From UBA2112 sp964488555 (GTDB lineage: Bacteria > Patescibacteriota > Saccharimonadia > Saccharimonadales > Saccharimonadaceae): a DNA stretch of 64,000 bases. Position 1 is the stretch's first letter. Each line of letters starts with the position of its first letter. This document shows positions 1 through 7,395 of this stretch, piece by piece. Position numbers and translations under genes: made by a program. The stretch is from contig CAZAUF010000001.1 in the NCBI GenBank assembly GCA_964488555.1, positions 171,288-235,287 on the forward strand. Reading direction: 5' to 3'. Under the pieces are notes generated by a model that saw only the letters and a list, made by a program, of their open reading frames with translations, did no database searches and was not told where the DNA came from.

Positions 1-517
1 CAATCTCTTCACGAGCAAGTGCTTTTCGCTCTGCGCGCATCTGCCGCCTGCTGACGCTTCCTGTTGCCCGCTTTAAATCGGCAGCATATCCCTCTGGGTC
101 AAACAGGCTCTTGATAATCGGCGCGCACTCAGGGTTCTTGTACGCATCGAACTGTTCTTGCGTGAGGTCTGACATGGTGTACTTCAACAAGCCTTCGGCA
201 TCTTCCTCGTCGGTGTCCATATCAACGATATCCGTACGGTTCGTAGCTATTACATGCGAACGCCGATCAATCTGGTACACGGATGGACATCCGGGCAGTC
301 CAGCATTCACCCACTCTGTGATTACGACAATGTTAGATGTCAAAAAGAGGCTCGTTGGATCGTGATTCAAAAACCCTGCCTTGCGCACGACACCCGGTTC
401 GGCGTCTAGGTCCACTCCAAACTCACCGTACTCGTCTAAGACACTACGGACTTTGTCGATCAGCTGCGCAGTAGGACTCTCGTCCTCGTGCGCCGTGGTG
501 AGCTCATGATTTGTCAT
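1..517 (-). CDS. Hypothetical protein, 3' end outside window
   Basis: An open frame runs from ATG at 517 to the left edge without a stop (172 codons visible). The N-terminus reads MTNHELTTAHEDESPTAQ and the protein is acidic, with the stretch DMDTDEEDAEG near residue 100 and a basic segment (SRRQMRAERKALAREE) at the visible end. I do not recognise a family. The start follows TAAAAT by 7 nt without a Shine-Dalgarno, the spacing seen at several other genes here and suggestive of a leaderless mRNA. It lies downstream of the str operon terminator on the same strand. The edge-truncated frame and unbroken coding make it probably real. Confidence 0.6.
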   Translation of the reverse strand, partial: MTNHELTTAHEDESPTAQLIDKVRSVLDEYGEFGVDLDAEPGVVRKAGFLNHDPTSLFLTSNIVVITEWVNAGLPGCPSVYQIDRRSHVIATNRTDIVDMDTDEEDAEGLLKYTMSDLTQEQFDAYKNPECAPIIKSLFDPEGYAADLKRATGSVSRRQMRAERKALAREEI

Positions 518-794
518 TTGAGTTATTTTATATGTTATATATTTTTTGTCTATAAACAGTAGCTACCGTGCCGTATCGCGCGCCTCGGCAGCATCATTCA
601 ACAACTGCAACTCATCAACATCTTGATAAAATATCATTCTTATATTATAACATGTTTGCAAGTAAAACTTTGGGCCCCAACGATCCGAGATAATCGCCAC
701 AAGCCGTGGCGTGGCGAGGATATTTAAGCCCGATAGTGATATCTGTCGGCGCGAGTTCCGCAGACACCCAAGATCGCTAGGGGTTGATTCATAC

Positions 795-868
795 CGCGTG
801 GCGAAGCCGTCACGAGCTTTTTGATTCTTTTTGTCGACACAAAAAGAAGGCTCTTGGTTCTTGGAGCC
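795..868 (-). repeat. Candidate copy of dispersed hairpin repeat (R1)
   Basis: Two consecutive perfect hairpins lie between the str operon and the partial gene: a 10-bp stem 825-834/839-848 (ttctttttgt / acaaaaagaa, loop cgac), then GGCTC/GAGCC at 849-853/864-868. They are preceded by acgagcttt, also found before the central hairpin of the copy at 19.45 kb. The order (acgagcttt, A/T-rich hairpin, G/C-rich hairpin) matches that copy. Family assignment is inference. In the rest of 518-794 I see only AT-rich DNA and no gene. Confidence 0.4.
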
Positions 869-876
869 ACAAGAAC

Positions 877-904
877 AAACAAAAACCGCCCCTTTCGAGG
901 CGGC
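877..904 (-). terminator. Intrinsic terminator of rpsL-rpsG
   Basis: Read on the minus strand, GCCGCC and GGCGGT form a stem around TCGAAAGG, followed by TTTTTGTTTG. It lies 23 nt after the rpsG stop. Confidence 0.85.
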
Positions 905-927
905 TCATGTAAAATAGCGAGATGCTA

Positions 928-1404
928 TTATCGGGCGAAGTGAGCGAACGCGCGGTTCGCCTCAGCCATCTTATGCGTATCTTCCTTCTTCTTGAAGGCA
1001 GCACCGGCTTCGTTGTATGCATCAACGATTTCTGCTGCGAGACGCTTTTCGTAAGGCATGCCGCTGCGTGCGCGTGCAGACTGGACGAGCCAGCTAAACG
1101 CGAAGTGCAATTGACGGTGACCTTGGATAGCGAAAGGAATCTGGTAGTTCGCACCGCCGACACGGCGAGATTTGACCTCGAAGTTTGGCGATACGTTCTT
1201 GAGAGCTTTTTCAAACACTTCCAGCGGTTCTTCACTGTTCAGTTTCTTGGCAGCCTGCTCGAGCGCGCTGTAAACAGCACGTTCAGCGACAAGCTTCTTG
1301 CCGTCAAGCATAGACTTGTTGATCAGGCGCTGTACGAGTACAGACTGGTATTTGCGGTCTGGTTTGAGCTCACGCTGGAGCTTTTTGGTGACTTTACGAG
1401 GCAT
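928..1404 (-). CDS. rpsG: 30S ribosomal protein S7
   Basis: Primary 16S rRNA-binding protein that nucleates assembly of the 30S head. The 158-aa product has the usual S7 length and motifs: MPRKVTKK start, KSMLDGKKLVAE near residue 30, the NVSPNFEVKSRRVGGANYQIP segment near 70-90, and the C-terminal DTHKMAEANRAFAHFAR helix. Its ATG overlaps the rpsL stop by one base (TAATG), so the pair is translationally coupled. Unlike the classical str operon, fusA and tuf do not follow; a terminator comes next. S7 often autoregulates its operon by binding the leader, and the structured leader upstream of rpsL would be the natural site (inference). Confidence 0.97.
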   Translation of the reverse strand: MPRKVTKKLQRELKPDRKYQSVLVQRLINKSMLDGKKLVAERAVYSALEQAAKKLNSEEPLEVFEKALKNVSPNFEVKSRRVGGANYQIPFAIQGHRQLHFAFSWLVQSARARSGMPYEKRLAAEIVDAYNEAGAAFKKKEDTHKMAEANRAFAHFAR

Positions 1405-1817
1405 TACTTGTCCTCCTTCTTCGCGCCGTACTTAGAGCGGCCCTGCTTGCGCTTGGAAACACCCTGGAGGTCCAAAGCACCACGAACAACGTGATAGCGC
1501 ACACCTGGAAGGTCTGGTACGCGACCACCGCGTACAAGCACGACAGCGTGCTCTTGCAGGTTGTGGCCTTCGCCACCGATGTATGCCCAAACTTCTTGCT
1601 GGTTCGTCAGGCGCACACGTGCGACCTTGCGAAGAGCAGAGTTAGGCTTCTTGGGTGTCTTGGTGGTGACTTTGACACATACGCCGCGCTTGAGCGGGGC
1701 GTCCTGGTCGTAATAGCGCACTTTGAGTGCGTTGTGAATACGACCAAGTGCAGGTGACTTGGACTTTTTCTTTGCCGTCTGACGAGGCTTACGCACCAAC
1801 TGATTGATAGTAGGCAT
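1404..1817 (-). CDS. rpsL: 30S ribosomal protein S12
   Basis: Decoding-centre protein that monitors codon-anticodon pairing. The 137-aa product carries the signature blocks TPKKPNSALRKVARVRLTN and YIGGEGHNLQEH. The lysine of TPKKPNS (E. coli K42 site) is present. In the second decoding loop the usual GGRVKDLPGVRYH reads GGRVPDLPGVRYH: the position equivalent to E. coli Lys87 is Pro (codon CCA), while the neighbouring Asp that many bacteria methylthiolate is kept. The start is preceded by AGGAG about 11 nt upstream. First gene of a two-gene operon with rpsG. Confidence 0.97.
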   Translation of the reverse strand: MPTINQLVRKPRQTAKKKSKSPALGRIHNALKVRYYDQDAPLKRGVCVKVTTKTPKKPNSALRKVARVRLTNQQEVWAYIGGEGHNLQEHAVVLVRGGRVPDLPGVRYHVVRGALDLQGVSKRKQGRSKYGAKKEDK

Positions 1818-1854
1818 GTATAAAAATACTCCTGTTATTTACTAATTGTCATCC

Positions 1855-1904
1855 GTGCGGGTCAGCAATCCCTCACGGTATCGCACACTACCCTGTAGTG
1901 ATAC
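1855..1904 (-). promoter_or_regulatory. Structured 5' leader of rpsL-rpsG
   Basis: Two hairpins lie in the roughly 100-nt leader. One is GTG-a-GGG/CCC-g-CAC (1855-1861/1870-1876). The other is a two-tier stem GTATC/GATAC enclosing ACTAC/GTAGT (1878-1904). Their position between promoter and first gene suits ribosomal-protein autoregulation by S7 or S12, but no specific binding motif can be proved by eye. Confidence 0.45.
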
Positions 1905-1920
1905 GATGAAACTCTCTGCT

Positions 1921-1949
1921 ATTGTAGCAAAAAACCTCGTGTTTGTCCA
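1921..1949 (-). promoter_or_regulatory. Promoter of rpsL-rpsG
   Basis: Minus strand: -35 TGGACA, 17-nt spacer, -10 TACAAT. Transcription would start near 1914, about 100 nt before rpsL. It is arranged back to back with the plus-strand promoter at 1960-1988. Confidence 0.65.
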
Positions 1950-1959
1950 GAGGTGTGTC

Positions 1960-1988
1960 TTGCTCAGAAAGCATAAGGACGATACACT
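1960..1988 (+). promoter_or_regulatory. Putative promoter of the membrane-anchored protein gene
   Basis: TTGCTC, 17-nt spacer, TACACT; an alternative -10 (TATAGA) lies just downstream. It precedes the ATG at 2029. Confidence 0.4.
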
Positions 1989-2028
1989 ATAGATAATTGT
2001 AAAGTAACTATGAACGGAGTCATCACAC

Positions 2029-3111
2029 ATGGACGATAAGCCCACGGATACTAACCCTGACAACACGCCGGAAGCACCGGAAGCATCTGAGGCACCAGCG
2101 ACCCAAGAACCATCAATAGACACTTCTGCTTCGTCTGTAGATTCGCATGAAACTTCAAATGTAAGCACCAGTAGCGAAACAGCGAACACAACTCAGTCAT
2201 CGGCACCGTTCGAATTGCCTATACAAAGTCCTGAGCGCAGTAAAAAACCACTTATATGGTCAATCGTAGCGGGCGTCGTGATGCTGCTACTGGCCGGTAC
2301 GGCATTGTACTTCCTGGTCCTCAATAAGCCTGCCGAGGAAACGCCCGTTGCCAACACCAGCCCGTCCCCTACTCCAGCACAAGAGCTTACCGCTGAATCA
2401 CTTGTCAAGGAAGTTGCCTCTCAGTTGAAGGGCACTCCTGCCGAGATAGCCGAAAGGAGCGCGACAGGTGGCCAGCTAGAAAATGGACAACTCGCATATA
2501 GCGCACCAGCGTATCAACTGACCGACAAAAAGTTTAGCGTCTTCCCGCTGAAATCCTATGGCGCGGCTGCGACGGGAACAACAGATGTCGCTGATGCCGA
2601 CTATCAGAAGGTTACTGATTTTCTCGCTGAGCAAACATTCAAACAGGTCGAAATGCAATCTGATGACCCAGACAATGCAGGTATCTATGCCTCAGACAAA
2701 ATCGTCTGCTATGTCAGCAATAGTGAACCTCTCGCATCGAGCGAACACATAGTCGGTATCGGCTGTGCTGATGTGTCGAGTTTCGAAGAAGCTGCCACTG
2801 CGGTCGAGCCGTTTTATAACGCATACGCCGCAAGTGAGGATGTAAAGGCAAATCCTCAACTTGCTGAAGGAGTCGTGCTTGGTGAACCCAAGGTCAAAGA
2901 CGGCGTAGAGGGACACAAACATGCAGAACTCACCCTTGCGAACGCTGTCGGTCTTTTCTATCAGGAACCCGGCAAAGAGTGGGTCTTCCTGATGGGGCTC
3001 CAGCAACAGCCGCTTTGTAGCCAGTTCGATACGGATGCTATCAAAAAGGCGTTTGCTGGCTACGCCTGTTATGACAGCATGACTCAAAAAGAATCTGTCG
3101 TAGCCGTATAA
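2029..3111 (+). CDS. Single-pass membrane-anchored protein, unknown function
   Basis: 360 aa. Residues 1-70 are a disordered Pro/Glu/Ser/Thr-rich cytoplasmic segment. A single transmembrane helix spans about residues 74-98 (IVAGVVMLLLAGTALYFLVL), followed by a Pro/Ser/Thr linker and an extracytoplasmic domain of about 230 residues with four cysteines that could form disulfides. CGGAG lies upstream of the ATG and a terminator follows the stop. This architecture is frequent in Saccharibacteria-like genomes. I recognise no catalytic motif and name no family. It is convergent with the 56-aa ORF and rpoC. Confidence 0.85.
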   Translation: MDDKPTDTNPDNTPEAPEASEAPATQEPSIDTSASSVDSHETSNVSTSSETANTTQSSAPFELPIQSPERSKKPLIWSIVAGVVMLLLAGTALYFLVLNKPAEETPVANTSPSPTPAQELTAESLVKEVASQLKGTPAEIAERSATGGQLENGQLAYSAPAYQLTDKKFSVFPLKSYGAAATGTTDVADADYQKVTDFLAEQTFKQVEMQSDDPDNAGIYASDKIVCYVSNSEPLASSEHIVGIGCADVSSFEEAATAVEPFYNAYAASEDVKANPQLAEGVVLGEPKVKDGVEGHKHAELTLANAVGLFYQEPGKEWVFLMGLQQQPLCSQFDTDAIKKAFAGYACYDSMTQKESVVAV

Positions 3112-3126
3112 TGAGCTCTCTTCACA

Positions 3127-3158
3127 AAAACACCCGTCCATACGGTCGGGTGTTTTTT
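3127..3158 (+). terminator. Bidirectional intrinsic terminator
   Basis: CACCCG/CGGGTG stem with T-runs on both strands (gttttttgc on plus, gtttttgtg on minus). It serves the membrane-protein gene on plus and the small ORF transcript on minus. Confidence 0.8.
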
Positions 3159-3163
3159 GCTTC

Positions 3164-3224
3164 AAAGTCGAGTCCGCCGAAAGGAACTCACGTCCACTAT
3201 AGGACAGGCTCGACTTTCGGCGGA
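3164..3224 (-). other. Overlapping, mutually exclusive hairpins downstream of the 56-aa ORF
   Basis: AAAGTCGAG (3164-3172) pairs with CTCGACTTT (3209-3217), while the adjacent TCCGCCGAAAG (3173-3183) pairs with CTTTCGGCGGA (3214-3224). The order A-B-A'-B' is pseudoknot-like and the two right arms share four bases, so the 9-bp and 11-bp stems compete. ACTCACGTC in the loop (from about 3186) is also complementary to GACGTGAGT at 3269-3277 inside the ORF. All pairings are perfect. The function is unknown. Confidence 0.5.
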
Positions 3225-3245
3225 CATACCCGCATGCTACACGCG

Positions 3246-3416
3246 CTATGCCGTTGTGCCAGTTCCACGACGTGAGTGGCAGCCGCATGACTGCTTGTCA
3301 CACGGAGCTGGCCATCGGGATGCGTTGATCTCTTGGTCTCGATGGATAATTTCTGCCATAGAGGCGTTTGCCTTTATGGTGGAACTCCGGACGGCTTTTA
3401 CAGGCTGTCCGTTCAT
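3246..3416 (-). CDS. Putative 56-aa small protein
   Basis: MNGQPVKAVRSS is the N-terminus and SCGCHSRRGTGTTA the C-terminus. Support for coding is a full AAGGAG eight bases upstream of this ATG and a plausible promoter (3456-3484). The transcript would be bounded by the rpoC promoter-side sequence and the 3127-3158 terminator, on the same strand as rpoC but after its terminator. The protein is basic, with a C-terminal cluster of Cys and His (C, C-G-C-H). I recognise no family. An in-frame upstream ATG would give 63 aa but leaves no room for the Shine-Dalgarno. Confidence 0.45.
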   Translation of the reverse strand: MNGQPVKAVRSSTIKANASMAEIIHRDQEINASRWPAPCDKQSCGCHSRRGTGTTA

Positions 3417-3455
3417 GTGCATCGCTCCTTGATTCATGCTGGAAAGTACATCCCT

Positions 3456-3484
3456 ATGGTAACGCTGAACCCGCTATGATTCAA
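3456..3484 (-). promoter_or_regulatory. Putative promoter of the 56-aa ORF
   Basis: Minus strand TTGAAT, 17-nt spacer, TACCAT, followed about 40 nt later by AAGGAG and ATG. It lies just downstream of the rpoC terminator. Confidence 0.4.
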
Positions 3485-3504
3485 GATGAAAACAGCTGAA
3501 ATAT

Positions 3505-3534
3505 AAACAACAAACCCCGCATGCGCGGGGTTTG
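3505..3534 (-). terminator. Intrinsic terminator of rpoBC
   Basis: Perfect CAAACCCCGC/GCGGGGTTTG stem followed on the minus strand by TTGTTTATA, 20 nt after the rpoC stop. Confidence 0.85.
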
Positions 3535-3553
3535 TATGCTTTGGCTGTTTGTT

Positions 3554-6500
3554 TTATTGAGCCAGCTCGAGGTCTTCGGTGATTTCACTTTCGAAATCCT
3601 CGACAGACTCTGCTGACTGATAGGACTCTGCACCTGTACCGACCGGAATCTTGCGGCCGATAATGACGTTCTCTTTGAGACCGTGCAGGTGGTCAGCGCG
3701 ACCGCTGGTTGCAGCGTTGATGAGCACGCGAGTCGTATCCTGGAATGATGCGGCGGAGAGCCAGCTGTCGCTCCAGATAGAGACCTTGGTGATACCGAGC
3801 AGCAACTGCGTATAACGAACCAACTCTTTACCCTCTGCGGCCAGCTGTGCGTTCGCATCGACAACAGCAGCCTTGGAGACGATGTCGCCAGTCACAAACG
3901 AGCTTTCGCCTGGATCTTCAACCTGAACGCGGCTAAACATCTGTCGCACGATGATCTCGAGGTGCTTATCGGCAACGTCTTGACCCTGTGCAGCATAGAT
4001 ACGCAGAACTTCGTTGATGATGTAGCGTTGAGTCGCTTCAGTACCCTTCAATCGCATCAAATCGTGTAGATTAAGCGAACCGATAGTCAGGCGGTCACCA
4101 GCATTGACCTTGTCGCCAGATCGGACAACCAACTGAGTGTTGCCAGGAATCTCGTAGCGGACAGGTGCACCGGCATTGGCGGCCAGAACGATTGCATCTT
4201 TCGTGACCTTGACCTCGCCGTCAAACGGTGCGACGAGCGGCTTGGCTTCGCCTTCGGCAGTAGCCAGAACATCGCCTACCTTGACGTTAGAGCCAGACTT
4301 GACGCTGACCGTACGGCCTTCGAGCATCAACTTTTCGACATGACCGTCCTCGGGAGTGACCTGGACGACGTATTTCTTGCCATCTTCCCACACCTCAACC
4401 GTTCCTGTTACTTCCGTGACATACGCTTGACCCTTTGGTGTGCGCGCTTCGAACAGCTCTTCCACACGAGGCAGACCCTGCGTGATGTCACCACCAGCCA
4501 CACCGGAGGCATGGAAGGTCTTTAGTGTCAGCTGGGTACCAGGCTCACCGACAGACTGCGCGGCAATAACGCCGACAGGCTGTGCGTTCGCGACCAGCAG
4601 ACCAGAAGCCATGTCGATGCCGTAGCTCTTGCGAGGAATACCGTGCAGGTTCTTTGTCGACAGTACTGACTGGATAGTAACGCTCTCAATCTTTTCGTCA
4701 GCTTCAATCGCATCGGCCACCTTACGAGTGATGAGCTCGTCGGCCTTGATGTGACCAGGTACTTCCTTGGCCGTGTAGCGACCGTTCAAGCGGTTAGCAA
4801 AGCTGATCATGGTGTCTTCTGATTCAGAACGATAGATCGTAAAGCCTTCGTCGTCGCCAGCTTCGTCTTCTACAGTGAAGACATCTTGCGACACGTCGAC
4901 CAGACGACGGGTTAGATAACCCGAGTCAGCGGTCTTGAGTGCGGTATCGATCAGACCCTTGCGTGCACCACGGGTTGCCACGAAAGCTTCCAGTGAGCTC
5001 AGACCAGCCTTGAATGACGAGCGAATCGGGAGCTCGATTTCGCGGTTGGTCGCGTCCACCATGATACCGATCATGGCACTTGCCAGCTTGACGTTACTAA
5101 TGTCGCCACGAGCACCAGAGTTGACCATGACAGAAATACTGGTGTCCATAGTCTTGAGCTTTTCTTGCAGGAAGTCAGTTACCTTGCGGTCGACATTGCG
5201 CCATGCGGCGACAGTGAGGTTGTAACGCTCTTCGTCGGTCACCAGACCCTGGTCGAACTGCTCAGAGATGAGGGTTGTCTTTTCGTCACCTTCGGCGATG
5301 AACTCGGCGATCTCGTCAAAGTGCAGATAGTCTTCCTTACCGGTTGAAACGGCGGCAATCGTCGCGAAACGGAATGCCAGACCCTTCATACGGTCGGCGG
5401 TCTTTGCGGTCTCTTCGGCACCATACTGGTCAAAGATATTTGCAAGGACCTTTTTGAGCTGCTTCTTGCTCTGGATGTTGTTGTCGTATGGGTAATCCTC
5501 TGGCAGAATCTCGTTGAAGAAAACACGGCCAAGCGTCGTATTGCGAATTTCACCCTTTGCGTAAACACGAATTGGTGTTTGTAGCTGGATGACACCTTGG
5601 TCGTATGCCATTTCAGCTTCATAAACAGAACTGTATGCCTTTACCTTGTCGGTCTGAGCATCTGGCTTTTCGTATGTGAGGTAGTAGTTGCCGAGGACAA
5701 CGTCCTGACCGATGTTGAGTACCGGTGCACCATCGGCTGGTTTCAGCAAGTTGTTCGTGGCAGACATGAGCTCGCGAGCTTCACGTTGTGCTTCTTTGCT
5801 GAGCGGAAGGTGAACAGCCATCTGGTCACCGTCGTAGTCGGCGTTGAAGCCGTTGGCCACGAGCGGGTGCAGCTGGATAGCCTTACCCTCTACCAGACGA
5901 GGCTGGAAGGCCTGGATAGACAGACGGTGAAGTGATGGAGCGCGGTTAAGCAAAACATATTTGCCTTCGATGACAGCATCGAGTGCGTCCCATACCAGCG
6001 CGTCACCTGCTTCGATCAGACGGGTTGCACTACGGATGTTGTGTGCGTGCTCACCGCGAATCAGCCAGCTGATGACAAATGGCTTGAACAGCTCGAGAGC
6101 CATTTGCTTTGGCAGACCACATTCGTGAATCTTGAGCTTTGGACCGACCACGATAACAGAACGGCCAGAGTAGTCGACGCGCTTACCAAGCAGGTTCTGG
6201 CGGAAGCGACCTTGCTTACCCTTCAGCATATCGCTGATAGATTTCAGACGGCGGCGACCACCGGTCGCGTTAACAGCACGACCGCCACGGGCAGCACTGT
6301 TGTCAATCAATGCATCGACCGCTTCTTGCAGCATGCGCATTTCGTTGCGGCGGATAACTTCCGGCGCGTTGAGGTCGATCAGCTTCTTGAGACGGTTGTT
6401 ACGGTTGATCACACGACGATAAAGGTCGTTGAGGTCGCTGGTCGCGAAACGACCACCGGTCAACTGAACCATTGGACGAAGATCTGGTGGGATCACCGGC

Positions 6501-7393
6501 AGAACAGTCAATGTGAGGCTACTCGGCTTGATGCCTGCGGCGTGCATACCCTCAAGCACCTTGAGACGCTTGAGCAGCTTCTTTTCGCGCTGTCCCTTGG
6601 CACCAGCGACTTCCTCGGTCAGCTCAGCGATAAGCTTCGGCAGATCGATTTCGTCCAGAAGTGCCTTGAGTGCGGTACCGCCCATACCAACCGTGACGAG
6701 CTCTTCGTACTCTTCAGGCAGGTTGCGGTAATCAGTTTCATTCATCAACGCACCCCTGACCAAGCTGTCGAGCTGAGTTTTCTTCGCATTATACGATTCG
6801 TTCAGCTCTTCGGTTTCCTTGCTCATAGCTTCGGCGAGGGCTTTGACATCCGCACCCTCAGCTTCAGCTTCTTTTTCGTAACGCATCTTGATAGCCACGC
6901 GACCAGCTTCGGTCTCTGCTTCCAGATCAGCGAGCATTTTTTCACGCTTTTCTTCGTTGACGCTCAAGATGATGTAGCTCGCAAAGTATGCCACACGCTC
7001 AAGATTACGCACCGTAATACCGAGCAGTAGACTCATAGCACTTGGTGTACCGCGCATAAACCAGATGTGCGCGACAGGTGCTGCCAGGTTAATATGGCCC
7101 ATGCGTTCACGACGAACGATGGCTTTTGTGACGAGCTCGCCGTTCTTGTCGACGGCTGCTTCGCGTGAACGGACGCCCTTTAATTTGCTGTCATGCGGGT
7201 TGATATCTTTGACTGGTCCAAAGATACGCTCACAGAACAGGCCGTCGCGTTCAGGTTTTTGTGTACGATAGTTGATCGTTTCCGGTTTGGTGACTTCGCC
7301 GTAACTCCATTTCAGGATATCGTCGGGACTGGCAACAGCGAGGCGCACAGCGTCAAAGTCAGCGATTCCGGTGCCTGCAACAACACGTGACAT
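3554..7393 (-). CDS. rpoC: DNA-directed RNA polymerase subunit beta'
   Basis: Catalytic subunit of RNA polymerase, 1279 aa. The Mg-binding loop is NADYDGDQ at 517-524 (usual Phe is Tyr). RQNLLGKRVDYSGRSVIVVGP and the trigger-loop-side VGVIAAQSVGEPGTQLTLKTFH are present. Both structural zinc sites are gone. In the ungapped N-terminal zinc-ribbon alignment the four cysteines are Pro66, Asp68, Val81 and Asn84. In the second site they are Ala845, Thr913, Pro920 and Ser923. Surrounding sequence is well conserved, so this is not degeneration. The ATG follows the rpoB stop by two bases; its Shine-Dalgarno (AAGGAGGAGG) lies in the last rpoB codons. Confidence 0.98.
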   Translation of the reverse strand: MSRVVAGTGIADFDAVRLAVASPDDILKWSYGEVTKPETINYRTQKPERDGLFCERIFGPVKDINPHDSKLKGVRSREAAVDKNGELVTKAIVRRERMGHINLAAPVAHIWFMRGTPSAMSLLLGITVRNLERVAYFASYIILSVNEEKREKMLADLEAETEAGRVAIKMRYEKEAEAEGADVKALAEAMSKETEELNESYNAKKTQLDSLVRGALMNETDYRNLPEEYEELVTVGMGGTALKALLDEIDLPKLIAELTEEVAGAKGQREKKLLKRLKVLEGMHAAGIKPSSLTLTVLPVIPPDLRPMVQLTGGRFATSDLNDLYRRVINRNNRLKKLIDLNAPEVIRRNEMRMLQEAVDALIDNSAARGGRAVNATGGRRRLKSISDMLKGKQGRFRQNLLGKRVDYSGRSVIVVGPKLKIHECGLPKQMALELFKPFVISWLIRGEHAHNIRSATRLIEAGDALVWDALDAVIEGKYVLLNRAPSLHRLSIQAFQPRLVEGKAIQLHPLVANGFNADYDGDQMAVHLPLSKEAQREARELMSATNNLLKPADGAPVLNIGQDVVLGNYYLTYEKPDAQTDKVKAYSSVYEAEMAYDQGVIQLQTPIRVYAKGEIRNTTLGRVFFNEILPEDYPYDNNIQSKKQLKKVLANIFDQYGAEETAKTADRMKGLAFRFATIAAVSTGKEDYLHFDEIAEFIAEGDEKTTLISEQFDQGLVTDEERYNLTVAAWRNVDRKVTDFLQEKLKTMDTSISVMVNSGARGDISNVKLASAMIGIMVDATNREIELPIRSSFKAGLSSLEAFVATRGARKGLIDTALKTADSGYLTRRLVDVSQDVFTVEDEAGDDEGFTIYRSESEDTMISFANRLNGRYTAKEVPGHIKADELITRKVADAIEADEKIESVTIQSVLSTKNLHGIPRKSYGIDMASGLLVANAQPVGVIAAQSVGEPGTQLTLKTFHASGVAGGDITQGLPRVEELFEARTPKGQAYVTEVTGTVEVWEDGKKYVVQVTPEDGHVEKLMLEGRTVSVKSGSNVKVGDVLATAEGEAKPLVAPFDGEVKVTKDAIVLAANAGAPVRYEIPGNTQLVVRSGDKVNAGDRLTIGSLNLHDLMRLKGTEATQRYIINEVLRIYAAQGQDVADKHLEIIVRQMFSRVQVEDPGESSFVTGDIVSKAAVVDANAQLAAEGKELVRYTQLLLGITKVSIWSDSWLSAASFQDTTRVLINAATSGRADHLHGLKENVIIGRKIPVGTGAESYQSAESVEDFESEITEDLELAQ

Positions 7394-7395
7394 GG

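Noticed and set aside
3160..3480. RNase P RNA, SRP RNA or tmRNA in the structured region after rpoC
   Set aside because: None of the conserved core motifs (for example the GGAAGCAGC-like SRP loop, the RNase P GAGGAAAGTCC core, or a tRNA-like end) is present on either strand.
6041..7030. 329-codon plus-strand frame antisense to rpoC
   Set aside because: It is the complement of highly conserved rpoC coding sequence with typical codon use on the minus strand, and it has no ribosome-binding site.
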